A DNA stretch of 64,000 bases from contig RAYE01000004.1 in NCBI GenBank assembly GCA_003612285.1, forward strand, positions 95,127 through 159,126, read 5' to 3'. Origin of the DNA: a bacterium D16-51. Lineage in GTDB: Bacteria > Bacillota > Clostridia > Lachnospirales > Lachnospiraceae. Under the pieces are notes generated by a model, which worked only from the letters and a program-made list of their open reading frames with translations, made no database searches and had not been told where the DNA came from. Each line of letters begins with the position of its first letter. The first letter of the stretch is position 1. The position numbers and the translations under genes were made by a program. Positions 37,264 through 46,432 of the stretch are shown one piece after another.

Positions 37264-38829
37264 ATGAGTGAACGATATTTAACAATGTTAGATGTATCTC
37301 AGAAACAGTCATATATTTTTTCCAGCAATAAACTGAAAGATAATGTAATAAATTCTACGGTAATTGACCGGATTATGCGGCCGGAATATTTTGAGGAGGC
37401 CGTGGCATCGGAAGATATTTTTTCTGCAAAGAAGAATCTGGTGTATTCAGGAGGAGGCCATTCCATACTGGAATTTGACAGCAGGAAAAAGGGGGCAGCA
37501 TTTACTAAAACCGTAACTGCAAAAATCCATAGGGAGTATGCGGACATTGAGGTGTATGCTGTTACAATACCATATCAAAGCCGGAGAGAAGATGGAGAGT
37601 TAATGACACCGGGAGAAAATATAAAAAGGCTTTCTGATGCTTTGAGAAAGAAAAAAAATATCCGGAGGACGGTATTCCACCAGGGAAGTTTTGGGATAGA
37701 ACGTATTGATTCCACAACATTGAAGCCTGTACGAATCAATGGACCGGAAGTGGATAAAATGTCAGAGAAGGAAGAAGAGATTGATAAAAAATATATTCCT
37801 GGGAATTATCGGAACGTATCTCATTTTGAAAGTTTGGGCGGCGATAAAGGCAATTCAAATTATATTGCAGTGGTTCATATTGATGGGAATGCGATGGGAG
37901 AAAGAATAAAAAAGATGTATGAAAAATATGGGGATATGGACTGGGATGCTTATAGGGAAAATTTGCGTTCCTACAGTAAGGGAGTGGACAGGGATTTCAA
38001 ATCAGCATATAAGGAAATGGCCGAATGCGTTGCCAAAAACCTGGATGGGGGCAGGCTGAAGGAATTGAAGCTAAAAGATAATGCATTTCCTGTCAGGAGA
38101 ATCATCACAGCGGGAGATGATGTCTGCTTTGTGTCAGAGGGAAGGATTGGGATAGAGTGTGCGGCAGTATTTCTGCGGGCCTTGGGGAAAAAAGAACAGG
38201 GATATGCCGCCTGTGCCGGGGTGGCCATAGTCCATCAGAAATATCCGTTTTATCGTGCTTATGAAATGGCAGAACTTTTGTGCAAAAATGCTAAGAAATT
38301 AGGTGTTTCTTTAGATGATCGGATGGGGAAAGAAGTTTCAGCCATTGACTGGCATATAGAATACGGAGAGATGGGGGAGTCACTGGAAGAAATCCGCAGG
38401 AAATACCAGACGGCGGATGGGAAGCGGTTGGAGATGAGACCCTATATAGTATCTGCTCCAAAAGAGATTAGCGAAATGGAGCCCTTTCGTCAATACGACA
38501 ATTTTAAAAAGTTAATGACAGGACTTCTGTCTGATAAGATTTCCTATGCCAAAGGCAAAATAAAAGAAATGAAAATGGCTCTTAGGGAAGGGGAAGTTCG
38601 GACGGAATATTATCTGAAATTCAATAAAATAGAGGATATCACCCTGGAAAGCTATTATGATATATTTAAAGAGATGGACTGTGGCAAAATCTTTACGGGG
38701 CAGGAGACGGAGCGTCCGGTTTTTGTGGAAACCCATGACAAGAAACAGCGCTCTTATCTGTATGATGCAATTGAATTAATGGATACATATATTGGTCTGG
38801 AGGCTGGGAAGGATGAAGATGAAAATTAA
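37264..38829 (+). CDS. cas10: Cas10-like subunit without HD domain
   Basis: The 521-residue protein starts directly with the first palm-like domain (LDVSQKQSYIFSSNKLKDN, about 9-27; YSGGGHSILEF, about 61-71). There is no room for the usual N-terminal HD nuclease. The second palm has VVHIDGNAMGERIK (metal Asp about 207) and ITAGDDVCFV (about 281-290), the GGDD motif in AGDD form. The acidic residues needed for cyclic oligoadenylate synthesis are kept. GGAGG stands before the ATG. The 3' end overlaps the following cas7. It should be the signalling subunit that senses target RNA and feeds the SAVED effector. Confidence 0.92.
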   Translation: MSERYLTMLDVSQKQSYIFSSNKLKDNVINSTVIDRIMRPEYFEEAVASEDIFSAKKNLVYSGGGHSILEFDSRKKGAAFTKTVTAKIHREYADIEVYAVTIPYQSRREDGELMTPGENIKRLSDALRKKKNIRRTVFHQGSFGIERIDSTTLKPVRINGPEVDKMSEKEEEIDKKYIPGNYRNVSHFESLGGDKGNSNYIAVVHIDGNAMGERIKKMYEKYGDMDWDAYRENLRSYSKGVDRDFKSAYKEMAECVAKNLDGGRLKELKLKDNAFPVRRIITAGDDVCFVSEGRIGIECAAVFLRALGKKEQGYAACAGVAIVHQKYPFYRAYEMAELLCKNAKKLGVSLDDRMGKEVSAIDWHIEYGEMGESLEEIRRKYQTADGKRLEMRPYIVSAPKEISEMEPFRQYDNFKKLMTGLLSDKISYAKGKIKEMKMALREGEVRTEYYLKFNKIEDITLESYYDIFKEMDCGKIFTGQETERPVFVETHDKKQRSYLYDAIELMDTYIGLEAGKDEDEN

Positions 38830-39388
38830 AATGAAACTGTTATCTGATATGGTGTTTGGCAGCGGAATGAGTGTGCCGGGAGGAGAAAACATTGCTGTAC
38901 TCTGTGATGAATATGGTTTCCCATATTATAAGGGCAGTACCTTCAAAGGTGTATTCAGGGAAGAAATGGAACGCTATCTTGGCTGGAGTATGGGCTCCTT
39001 GGAAGAAGCAGAGAAGAAGCTGTACAGCCTGTTCGGCCAAAGCGGAGATGATGGCTCAGAGAACTTTGAAAAGCTGGTTTTTTCAGAGTTTGTGCTGTCT
39101 GAAAATGTCAGGGAAGCGGTGTTGAAAGAAATCGGCACGGAAAACCCCGAATTGGTTACCGACTGCTTAAGCCACCTTAGGACTTTTACAAGGCTTTCCG
39201 AGGAGGGGATGGCAGATAAGGGCAGCCTGAGAAATTGCCGCTGCGTCAATAAAAACCTGGTGTTCTATTCCGAGGTTTCCTGTGCAGACGAGGATGAAAA
39301 ACTGATAAGGGACGTCCTTTCCATGGTCAAATGGATTGGAAGCATGAGAAACCGGGGGTTTGGAAAAGTGCAGATATCCGTAGAATAG
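38813..39388 (+). CDS. cas7: Cas7 (Csm3-like) RAMP protein
   Basis: The 191-residue single RAMP domain begins MKMKIKMKLLSDMVFGSG, has YYKGSTFKGVFREEMERYL (the RAMP helix region typical of Csm3) and ends with the Gly-rich loop MRNRGFGKVQIS. The start ATG 38813 overlaps the cas10 3' end by 17 bp, with CTGGAGG upstream; ATG 38819 is possible. Csm3-type subunits form the backbone that holds crRNA and cut target RNA. In the described type III-Dv complex the matching domain is fused to Cas5-Cas11; here it is a free protein, which is noteworthy. Confidence 0.88.
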   Translation: MKMKIKMKLLSDMVFGSGMSVPGGENIAVLCDEYGFPYYKGSTFKGVFREEMERYLGWSMGSLEEAEKKLYSLFGQSGDDGSENFEKLVFSEFVLSENVREAVLKEIGTENPELVTDCLSHLRTFTRLSEEGMADKGSLRNCRCVNKNLVFYSEVSCADEDEKLIRDVLSMVKWIGSMRNRGFGKVQISVE

Positions 39389-39403
39389 GAGGGAGATGGT
39401 GCA

Positions 39404-40960
39404 ATGACTAGATACTTGCGTTATGTAATTGAAAATAAAGAGCCGCTGCGCATCGGGGATGACAGCACCAGCCAACAGGGACAGACTTCTACGCTGCGGC
39501 ATATACCGGGGTCCGCAATCCGGGGCTTTGTAGTAAATGCTTTGGCTGGAAAACCCGGATTTGAAGTGATAAAGGGATGCCTGTTTTCTAACGGTACCCG
39601 TTTTTTAAATGCTTATCTGATTTTGGGGGAACGGGAGTTGATTCCCTCTCCCCAGGGATTTTATGAGGATAAGAGGGAAGGCGGGAAAAAGGAAATCCAT
39701 AACATGTTTATTGACAGTAATATTCCGGCTGGTTTTAAGGATGCTTCTCTTGGAAGATATTCTTATCTGGAGGGTGACTGCATCCACTATTTTGATGTGA
39801 AAACCGGTTCGGATATGAAAATTAAAATTCATGAGAAGGAAAAGAATCTTTTCCGCAATGAATATATTTTGCCAGGCTACCGTTTTGCCGGCTACATTGC
39901 AGTGGAGGAAGAAGAACTGGGGAAGTGTATCAAAAGCGTATTAAAAGACCAGATTATTCTGGGAAATGGCCGTTCAGCGGGCATGGGAAAGTGTCTTGTG
40001 GAGACCTGCGGTTATTGTGGCAGGATTCCCTATGAGGAGTATCAGGTGAAAGAACCCCTTTTAGGGGAATGTTACATGATGCTTCTGTCCCATACCGTGA
40101 TGAGGAATAAAAAAGGGGAATACTGCGGACTTGACATTGATGTACTGGAAAAGCAGATGGACGTTAAGCATCTGGAGGTGGAAAACTGTGCGGCTTCCAC
40201 TGTGGAGATTAAAGGCTTTAACCGCATATGGGGAGGAAAAATCCCCTCTGTTCCCATGTATGAGCAGGGAAGTGTATTCCATCTCTCCTACAAGGGAGAA
40301 TTTACAGTGGAAAGGATAAGCCAGTTGATGGACCGGGGGATTGGAGTGCGGCGGAATGAGGGTTTTGGCCGTGTGGTTATTTTAAGAGATTATGAGAAAA
40401 TCCGCTATAAACAGGGAGGGGATGAAGGGAGGCCAAATCCCATTCCCGGAAAAAGCCGGAAAGACAATGATGTAAGACAAAATACCGTTTTCGGAAAGCG
40501 GCAGGAGGACGGAGACGTATTGAAAACGGTTGCCAGATCCTATTACAGAAAACAGATTGAGAAGGCCATGAATCGGTATGTGGTGGATAACCCTCTAAAA
40601 AGAGAAAATATTGCCAGCAGCCAGTTGGGAACGATAGAATCCTTTTCGACTTCTTACCGATATAACCCAGATGAGGGAGTGTCAGCCATCCGGAGACATT
40701 TTGAAAATGCAGAAAAAAAAGAGCAAAAACATAATACCCAGAAAGAAAGACATAGTATTAAAAGTTTTTCTGATATGGTATTAAAAATATTAGATGATGA
40801 TTTGGAGGAGACGCTGACAATTCAGACAAGGGAAAAAAATCGGGTGATGGGAATTGAAAAATCGGAGCTTTTTTGCCCGGAGGAGTTGGATTCCCTGAAA
40901 CTGCAGCTATTGACTATGTTAATCCGGTATGAAAATAAACGGGAAAAGGAGGAGGACTAA
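39404..40960 (+). CDS. csx10: Csx10-like Cas5 RAMP with long helical C-terminal extension
   Basis: The 518-residue protein has a Csx10/Cas5-like RAMP part (about 1-330): ENKEPLRIGDDSTSQQG, TLRHIPGSAIRGFVVNALAG, then LGNGRSAGMGKCLV and the Gly-rich loop GVRRNEGFGRVVIL. Csx10 is the signature Cas5 of type III-D. The last 180 residues are charged and helical, with SYYRKQIEKAMNRYV, then SFSDMVLKILDDDLEETL. This is the size and character of a fused Cas11 small subunit. Its stop is immediately followed by the ATG of the next cas gene. The Cas5 call is firm; the Cas11 assignment is inferred from composition and position. Confidence 0.85.
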   Translation: MTRYLRYVIENKEPLRIGDDSTSQQGQTSTLRHIPGSAIRGFVVNALAGKPGFEVIKGCLFSNGTRFLNAYLILGERELIPSPQGFYEDKREGGKKEIHNMFIDSNIPAGFKDASLGRYSYLEGDCIHYFDVKTGSDMKIKIHEKEKNLFRNEYILPGYRFAGYIAVEEEELGKCIKSVLKDQIILGNGRSAGMGKCLVETCGYCGRIPYEEYQVKEPLLGECYMMLLSHTVMRNKKGEYCGLDIDVLEKQMDVKHLEVENCAASTVEIKGFNRIWGGKIPSVPMYEQGSVFHLSYKGEFTVERISQLMDRGIGVRRNEGFGRVVILRDYEKIRYKQGGDEGRPNPIPGKSRKDNDVRQNTVFGKRQEDGDVLKTVARSYYRKQIEKAMNRYVVDNPLKRENIASSQLGTIESFSTSYRYNPDEGVSAIRRHFENAEKKEQKHNTQKERHSIKSFSDMVLKILDDDLEETLTIQTREKNRVMGIEKSELFCPEELDSLKLQLLTMLIRYENKREKEED

Positions 40961-42319
40961 ATGGCGGGGATGTATCAGTATGACAAAATTATCAAATATT
41001 GGGTAAAAGCTACCTGCACAAAACCTTTGCACGTTGGAAGCGGCGAGGGAGACCAGGGACAGGTTCTGATACACCCGGTGGATGGCAGGCCCTTTGTCCA
41101 GGCAGCCAGCATCGCAGGCGTGTTCAGGGAATACTATGTCAGGGCAAATGGTTTTAATGAGGCAGAAATGTTATTTGGGGCATCGAACCAGGAAGAAGGG
41201 GAAGGCAGAAAGGAGAGCAGGGTGCGCATTTCAGATGGGATTTTTTCCAGGGATGGCGAGAAGATTGTGCTGGAACTTCGTCCCAGGGTAAAAATCAATC
41301 CTGTGACGGGAGTTTGCGATAGCAGCACTGTGCAGGGTTCTGATAAAAAATCCGGACAAAAGTTTGAGATGGAGTATGTGGGTGCCGGGGCGCAGATAAC
41401 ATTTTTTTTCTACTTGTTTGATGCCAGTGCCGAGGAAAAACTGTTGGATGTTTTTAGCGCTATTCAACAGCAGCAGATTCAATTTGGCGGGCAGAAGAGC
41501 AATGGGTGCGGCTATCTTCAGATAGACCGCCTGCTATGTAAAGAATTTGATATGACGAATGAACAAGACCGCAGGCTTTGGATGCGGGAAGAAGAGTTAG
41601 GAGAAAAAAATTATGATGATTTGACAGCCAAACTTGAAAGGGAAATTAAGAATCAAAATGCATATGAAATTGTGGTAGATGGCAGGACAGATGGGGAATT
41701 ATTGGTTAAAAGCATTGCTGTGGCAGACTGTGGTAAAGATGCACCGGACTGCACAAACATCCAAAATGCGAAAAAGGATTATATTGTTCCGGGAAGTTCT
41801 TTTAAAGGAGTAATCAGAAATCGGATGGAGCGGATTGCCGATTACCTGCAGGTGACAGAGGTTATTGAGAATACATTTGGCGTGGCGCAAAGTAAAGAAG
41901 AACAGGGAAAAACGGGCAATATTCGTTTTTTTGATACAGTGGTAGGTAATCAGAAGGACAATGACCAAAACCGTCTGACACACCGCATCCACATTGATAA
42001 ATTTACGGGCGGCGTGATGCACAGGGGGCTTTTTACAGAGAAAAATGTATATGGAAATGTAAAATTCCGTATCAGAATATTGAACAGGAATTCCCCGGAC
42101 AGAACCTGCGGACTCCTGCTTTTTGCCTTGCGGGATTTGGCTGTTGGCATGGTAAACGTGGGCAGCGGCTATCATGTGGGCAAAGGGTTTATCCAGGTGG
42201 ACAGATTGACAGTAAAATCAGGGGACGGAAGGAAAGCAGAGGTCTTATTTGATAAAAATCAGATTAATGACAACCAAGGCATTATCAGGCAATGTATGGA
42301 TGCAGTTGGGAGGAAATGA
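40961..42319 (+). CDS. Double Cas7 RAMP protein (Cas7-2x like)
   Basis: The 452-residue protein contains two RAMP domains in tandem. The first (about 8-195) has VKATCTKPLHVGSGEGDQG and FVQAASIAGVFREYYV, and ends in GGQKSNGCGYLQIDRL. The second (about 225-430) has KDYIVPGSSFKGVIRNRMERI and ends in VGSGYHVGKGFIQVDRL. Each repeats the Csm3 pattern of strand, fold-over helix and Gly-rich loop. This matches the Cas7-2x subunit of type III-D complexes, which would provide two adjacent backbone positions and two target-RNA cleavage sites. It sits between the Csx10 and Csx19 genes with no gap on the left. Confidence 0.87.
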   Translation: MAGMYQYDKIIKYWVKATCTKPLHVGSGEGDQGQVLIHPVDGRPFVQAASIAGVFREYYVRANGFNEAEMLFGASNQEEGEGRKESRVRISDGIFSRDGEKIVLELRPRVKINPVTGVCDSSTVQGSDKKSGQKFEMEYVGAGAQITFFFYLFDASAEEKLLDVFSAIQQQQIQFGGQKSNGCGYLQIDRLLCKEFDMTNEQDRRLWMREEELGEKNYDDLTAKLEREIKNQNAYEIVVDGRTDGELLVKSIAVADCGKDAPDCTNIQNAKKDYIVPGSSFKGVIRNRMERIADYLQVTEVIENTFGVAQSKEEQGKTGNIRFFDTVVGNQKDNDQNRLTHRIHIDKFTGGVMHRGLFTEKNVYGNVKFRIRILNRNSPDRTCGLLLFALRDLAVGMVNVGSGYHVGKGFIQVDRLTVKSGDGRKAEVLFDKNQINDNQGIIRQCMDAVGRK

Positions 42320-42320
42320 G

Positions 42321-42698
42321 ATGGGATACCAGGTAGAAGATATTGATTTACAGGAAGCATATGGGAGGGCAGCGGATTATCAGTATGCGCTGCTGTATAT
42401 GATTAGTGAAAGAATAATCCTGTGTAATGCAGGGAGTTTGCCGGAGATTAACTGGAAGGAGTGCCAGGAGGCAAGATTTTTTTCGGAAGACAGGGAATTG
42501 CATATATTTGAGGGAGAAGAGGGTATGCAGGCGGTGGAAGTTTTTGATACGGATGAGGAGGATATTGTCGTGAAGGAATATGAACTGGATAACAGATTCC
42601 GCACTGCCGGTAAGACCGTGCTTGTAAAGGAATATCTTGACTATGATTCTGACGGACAGGTATTTGTAGCGCTTACCAGGTTAAAAGGTATTCGGTAA
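42321..42698 (+). CDS. csx19: Csx19-like CRISPR-associated protein
   Basis: The 125-residue protein starts at ATG 42321, one base after the previous stop, with GGGAGG at 42308-42313. It has the family features of Csx19: a central WKECQEARFFSEDRELHIF strand-helix-strand, and a C-terminal VKEYLDYDSDGQVFVALTRL. Csx19 is a small subunit specific to type III-D; in the known III-Dv complex it sits near Cas10 and the crRNA end. Position between two Cas7-type genes fits. The family is poorly conserved, so the call rests on both pattern and context. Confidence 0.8.
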   Translation: MGYQVEDIDLQEAYGRAADYQYALLYMISERIILCNAGSLPEINWKECQEARFFSEDRELHIFEGEEGMQAVEVFDTDEEDIVVKEYELDNRFRTAGKTVLVKEYLDYDSDGQVFVALTRLKGIR

Positions 42699-42739
42699 GG
42701 TTTTTGATGGAGGAGGATAAAGAAGGAAAGGAGTGCAGC

Positions 42740-45043
42740 ATGGGAGAATTTTTGGGATATGACTTAAATGATGTCGGCAGGGCGATGATGAGTGATAAGA
42801 GCCGGAGCGGCAGGAAATATGATAAAAAATATCAGGAGGGGAGTAGCAGCCGCCAGGGTAGTAATTCTGGTGGCAGAGGTCATGGAAAGAAGGGGGATCA
42901 TAGCGGCAAAAGCCAGGAATATCGGGGTGGACAGAAGGGCAGAGAAGGAGAATCTCAAAATGATACGGAAAAATATGTGGGCGCACCATATAATTTTGTT
43001 TCCTTTACAAAGGATATATATGAATATCCCCAAGGAAAACTGACGTGCCACAATGATGTGTCGGATGAGCTTTTCAGTGGGAAGATTGAGTATATAATTA
43101 CTGCCAAAAGCCCTATTATTGTGGATGACGGCAGCGGGCATTTCTGTAAAAATCCCCAGAAAAAGTACATAATTCCTGGAAGTACAGTACTGGGGATGAT
43201 ACGGAGCAATGTCCAGGTGCTGGGGCTTTCCAGTTTCTCTGATGATATTGATGATTACGCTTTGATGTACAGAAATGTGGCTTCGGGGGCTGAAAAGAAA
43301 AAATATGATGAAATTTTGGGAGTTGACAATAGTAGTAAAGAAACGAGAGGCATTGCTAAAAATGTTAAAGCCGGCTATATTTTTTTGAAAGATGGAAACT
43401 ATTTTTTCAATGAAGTAAAAGAAAAATTTGATAAAGGTTCCAATTACCTTATGCTCAGCAGTAAAAAAATATTGTCAGATAAAGACAGTTTTCCCTTTTT
43501 TCTGGATGATTGTAAACATCATATGATGTATACGGCTGACTGCATTTTTGAGAGAAAAGAAAAAATTGAAGGAAGATATGGGAACAGATATGCAAAGTTC
43601 ATTTATAAGACAGAAGATACGGAAGAAGTGGCCGGCTGTATTGAAAATGGAGAATTTTCCTTTAAGAAGGGGGAAGTTTATAAGAATAATATTAATGTGG
43701 TTTCCATCGGAAAACCTGGAGTTTATGAAGAGACAGGGAGGGTGAAATTTAGAAATAATAAAATTGTGAGAGAAATTTCCTATGAACCAAAGCAAAAAAG
43801 AATGATTAATAAAAATTATGAACCCTATTATAAACCGGTTTTATATAAGTTGGATCAAAGCCATAAAAGAGTGGTTGCTGTAACAGAGAGAAAGGATGAA
43901 TATCAGGAACAAGGATTTCAGGAGGGGTATGTACTTTCTTCCGGATGGATAGATAAGAAAAAGAATGTGTACATTATTCCAGAAAAAGAATGTGATATAA
44001 AAAGCGCCATTAAAATAAAACCAGAAGCTGTTATGGCTTTTTCAGTAGATTTGCAGAGAAAAAAGAATAGCCTAAAACAGTATTTTCATGACAATAATCA
44101 TGCAGAGGAGGATGCTTTGGCATTTTTTGGTCTTCCTCAGAAAGAAGGGGAAGAGGGAAAAAAGCCTGCATTTTTTATAGAATATAAGGGTGGCCAGTAT
44201 TTTGGTTTCACTCCCAGACTGCGTTTGTTTTATGATAAAAAAGTCAAACAGGGGCTGCCGGAGAAATATGGAGAAAGAGGAATAGATTACAGTAAAGCGA
44301 TTTTTGGATACATCAACGGCAGGGAGGGCTATAAATCCAAAGTAGCATTTTTAGATGCTGTAGCCATAAATGACACGGCAGAGCTACCAGAAGTAGAACT
44401 GATTTTGGCGGAGCCGAAACCTACCAGTTATTTGGATTATCTGAAGCAGGAGGATGAAAAAGCCGTTACATATAACAGCCCTAAAATAGAGCTGCGCGGC
44501 ATGAAACAATATTGGCTTCGTAAAGAGACGGTAAAGCAGGAGGTGGATGAAAAAAAGGAAAAGGTTACAGATAAGTTCTGCCCGTTGGATGAAAAGACAC
44601 AGTTTAAGGGGAAGATTCGTTTCCATAATATGTTGAGGGATGAGTTGGGACTCCTGCTTTGGAGCATTCAACTGGATGACGGGAAATCATGGATGAATAT
44701 AGGGAAAGCAAAGCCATTTGGTTATGGAAATATTTCTGTGGAACTAAGTGAGGTAAAGCGGTTTGTTCAGAGCAGGGCATATGGGCTGGATTGCCTGGAT
44801 CTGGATCCTTTTGAACCCCTGGATGTGGCAAAGCTAATAGGGGAATATAAGGAACATATCAATCAGTTTTTGAATGGTCGTCAGATTGATGACCTTGAAA
44901 GCATTAGGGAGTTTTTTGCGATGAAAAACCCTGATATTGTGCCGGATAAAGATAAGATTAAATACATGAGTATTGAAAAGAAAGATTACCAGAATAGGAA
45001 AAAAGCACTTCCATTAGTGAAGGAGCTTGTGAAGGGAGAGTGA
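42740..45043 (+). CDS. Large Cas7-type RAMP protein with insertions (TIGR03986-like)
   Basis: The product has 767 residues from ATG 42740, which is chosen because AAAGGAG at 42727-42733 fits better than the upstream start at 42704. A low-complexity Gly/Arg/Ser/Lys segment lies near the N-terminus (about 20-75). The RAMP core begins at KIEYIITAKSPIIVDDGSG, with KYIIPGSTVLGMIRSNVQVL, and finishes near FKGKIRFHNMLRDELGLLLW and KAKPFGYGNISVEL. Long insertions between these blocks make it about three times the size of a normal Cas7. This corresponds to the Cas7-insertion subunit of type III-D variants. The arginine-rich start may contact RNA. Confidence 0.85.
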   Translation: MGEFLGYDLNDVGRAMMSDKSRSGRKYDKKYQEGSSSRQGSNSGGRGHGKKGDHSGKSQEYRGGQKGREGESQNDTEKYVGAPYNFVSFTKDIYEYPQGKLTCHNDVSDELFSGKIEYIITAKSPIIVDDGSGHFCKNPQKKYIIPGSTVLGMIRSNVQVLGLSSFSDDIDDYALMYRNVASGAEKKKYDEILGVDNSSKETRGIAKNVKAGYIFLKDGNYFFNEVKEKFDKGSNYLMLSSKKILSDKDSFPFFLDDCKHHMMYTADCIFERKEKIEGRYGNRYAKFIYKTEDTEEVAGCIENGEFSFKKGEVYKNNINVVSIGKPGVYEETGRVKFRNNKIVREISYEPKQKRMINKNYEPYYKPVLYKLDQSHKRVVAVTERKDEYQEQGFQEGYVLSSGWIDKKKNVYIIPEKECDIKSAIKIKPEAVMAFSVDLQRKKNSLKQYFHDNNHAEEDALAFFGLPQKEGEEGKKPAFFIEYKGGQYFGFTPRLRLFYDKKVKQGLPEKYGERGIDYSKAIFGYINGREGYKSKVAFLDAVAINDTAELPEVELILAEPKPTSYLDYLKQEDEKAVTYNSPKIELRGMKQYWLRKETVKQEVDEKKEKVTDKFCPLDEKTQFKGKIRFHNMLRDELGLLLWSIQLDDGKSWMNIGKAKPFGYGNISVELSEVKRFVQSRAYGLDCLDLDPFEPLDVAKLIGEYKEHINQFLNGRQIDDLESIREFFAMKNPDIVPDKDKIKYMSIEKKDYQNRKKALPLVKELVKGE

Positions 45044-45047
45044 CGGG

Positions 45048-45971
45048 ATGTATCACTTTCATTTTACTCAGCTTTCCGTTATAGTGCGGTTTCTGGCGGA
45101 TGGGAAGCTTCCTAAATATAAGGGTTCAGCACTGCGGGGCGGACTGGGAAGACAACTGCTGGAGATGTATTGTGTAGGTGAGGAGGAACGTTGCGAAGAG
45201 TGCTTTCTGCGCGAAAAATGCATTGTCCAAAATGTGATGTATGCACCTTTTCGGGTGAAGCCGGATTTTGTAACGGAGGGAGAGAGTGCAGGCTATACTT
45301 TGTCCTGCACGGACACACGCACACAGGTAAGTGCGGGGAATGAGACAGAGGTGCGCCTGATTCTTTATGGGGATGTGGTGGCTTATTTTAATCCGATAAT
45401 CCAGGCACTCTTTGGTCTGGGCCAGAAAGGGCTGGGAAAGGACTTGATTCCCTTTGGCATAGTGGCAGTTCGGAATAGGCTGGGAGTGGATATCCTGGGG
45501 GCAGGTACCATAAATGTGTCCAGGCTTCTGACGGAGACTGGGGCAGATTATATTGGGGATCGCAAGAAAGAATTGGGCTGGAATGACGGAGGCCGGATTT
45601 GCCTGCGTTTTCTATCTCCCTGTGCTATTAAACGTCAGGGAAAAATAATGACTCAGTTCCAGGAAGAGGCTTTGTTTCAGGCAGTATGGCGGCGGGTATA
45701 TATGCAGCATCTTTTTGAGGGATATGTCATTGAGCCGATGATGCTTCGCTGGGAGGCGCAGATAAAAGGGCAGCACGCTGAATTGCAGCAGGTAGGGAGA
45801 TATTCCCAGCGTAACCAGGAGAAGATGAATTTGTTGGGAATCACCGGCTGGATGGAGCTGGAAAATGTGAATAATGGGGTGCTGGAATTACTCTTGGCAG
45901 GTGAAATTACTTGCGTCGGGAAGAATACAAGATTTGGTTTTGGAGTGTATCGGGTAGAGGTGCTGTACTAG
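45048..45971 (+). CDS. cas6: Cas6 pre-crRNA endoribonuclease
   Basis: The 307-residue protein is a double-ferredoxin RAMP of the Cas6 C-terminal family. The N-terminus has YKGSALRGGLGRQLLEMY, and a Cys cluster (CEECFLREKC) typical of this Cas6 branch follows. The C-terminus ends in the Gly-rich loop GKNTRFGFGVYRVEVLY. It would process the array transcript inside the palindromic repeat. It is the last gene of the operon, 4 bp after the large RAMP gene. Cas1 and Cas2 do not follow; only a cas1 relic is found 5 kb downstream. A catalytic His is not obvious from inspection. Confidence 0.88.
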   Translation: MYHFHFTQLSVIVRFLADGKLPKYKGSALRGGLGRQLLEMYCVGEEERCEECFLREKCIVQNVMYAPFRVKPDFVTEGESAGYTLSCTDTRTQVSAGNETEVRLILYGDVVAYFNPIIQALFGLGQKGLGKDLIPFGIVAVRNRLGVDILGAGTINVSRLLTETGADYIGDRKKELGWNDGGRICLRFLSPCAIKRQGKIMTQFQEEALFQAVWRRVYMQHLFEGYVIEPMMLRWEAQIKGQHAELQQVGRYSQRNQEKMNLLGITGWMELENVNNGVLELLLAGEITCVGKNTRFGFGVYRVEVLY

Positions 45972-46432
45972 ATTAATCATTGCAATAAGACACATTCTTT
46001 TTTACCTTCTTTTATTATACCGTATTCCTCTTATGGATTGTGTTTTGTTTTAAGTGTAATTCAAAGTTATTATCAGAGAAGCAGGACAGTTTTGTAGATT
46101 TGTGAAAAATATGACATCTCGGAATCAATGTTGTATCGTTGGAAACATATCTTTGAGAAAAGCTATGAGAACTGGATAGAGCTGTTAAAAGATTTAATAG
46201 CAGAAAATGAAAATACCAATGCACAACTGTTTATTGAGAAAACAGGCAATGTATTAGACTTTACTTTTTTTATTGATTTCAGTGACTCGTTATTGATTAA
46301 TTATCATTTATTGTTTCACAGAAGTTTTATGGAACATCTCAATTAAATGTATGTATTTGGGAAAATGGCGCTATAAAACTTGTACTTTTGGTATGAATCG
46401 CGCAAAAGGACCATGAATTTAATTCGCTGAGA
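45972..46432. other. Gap between cas6 and an IS relic
   Basis: About 460 bp of AT-rich DNA follows cas6. A 72-codon plus-strand frame (46128-46346) has no ribosome-binding site, but its composition is protein-like (FEKSYENWIELLKDLIAENE). It may be a fragment of a lost gene. No terminator is obvious directly after cas6. Confidence 0.35.
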
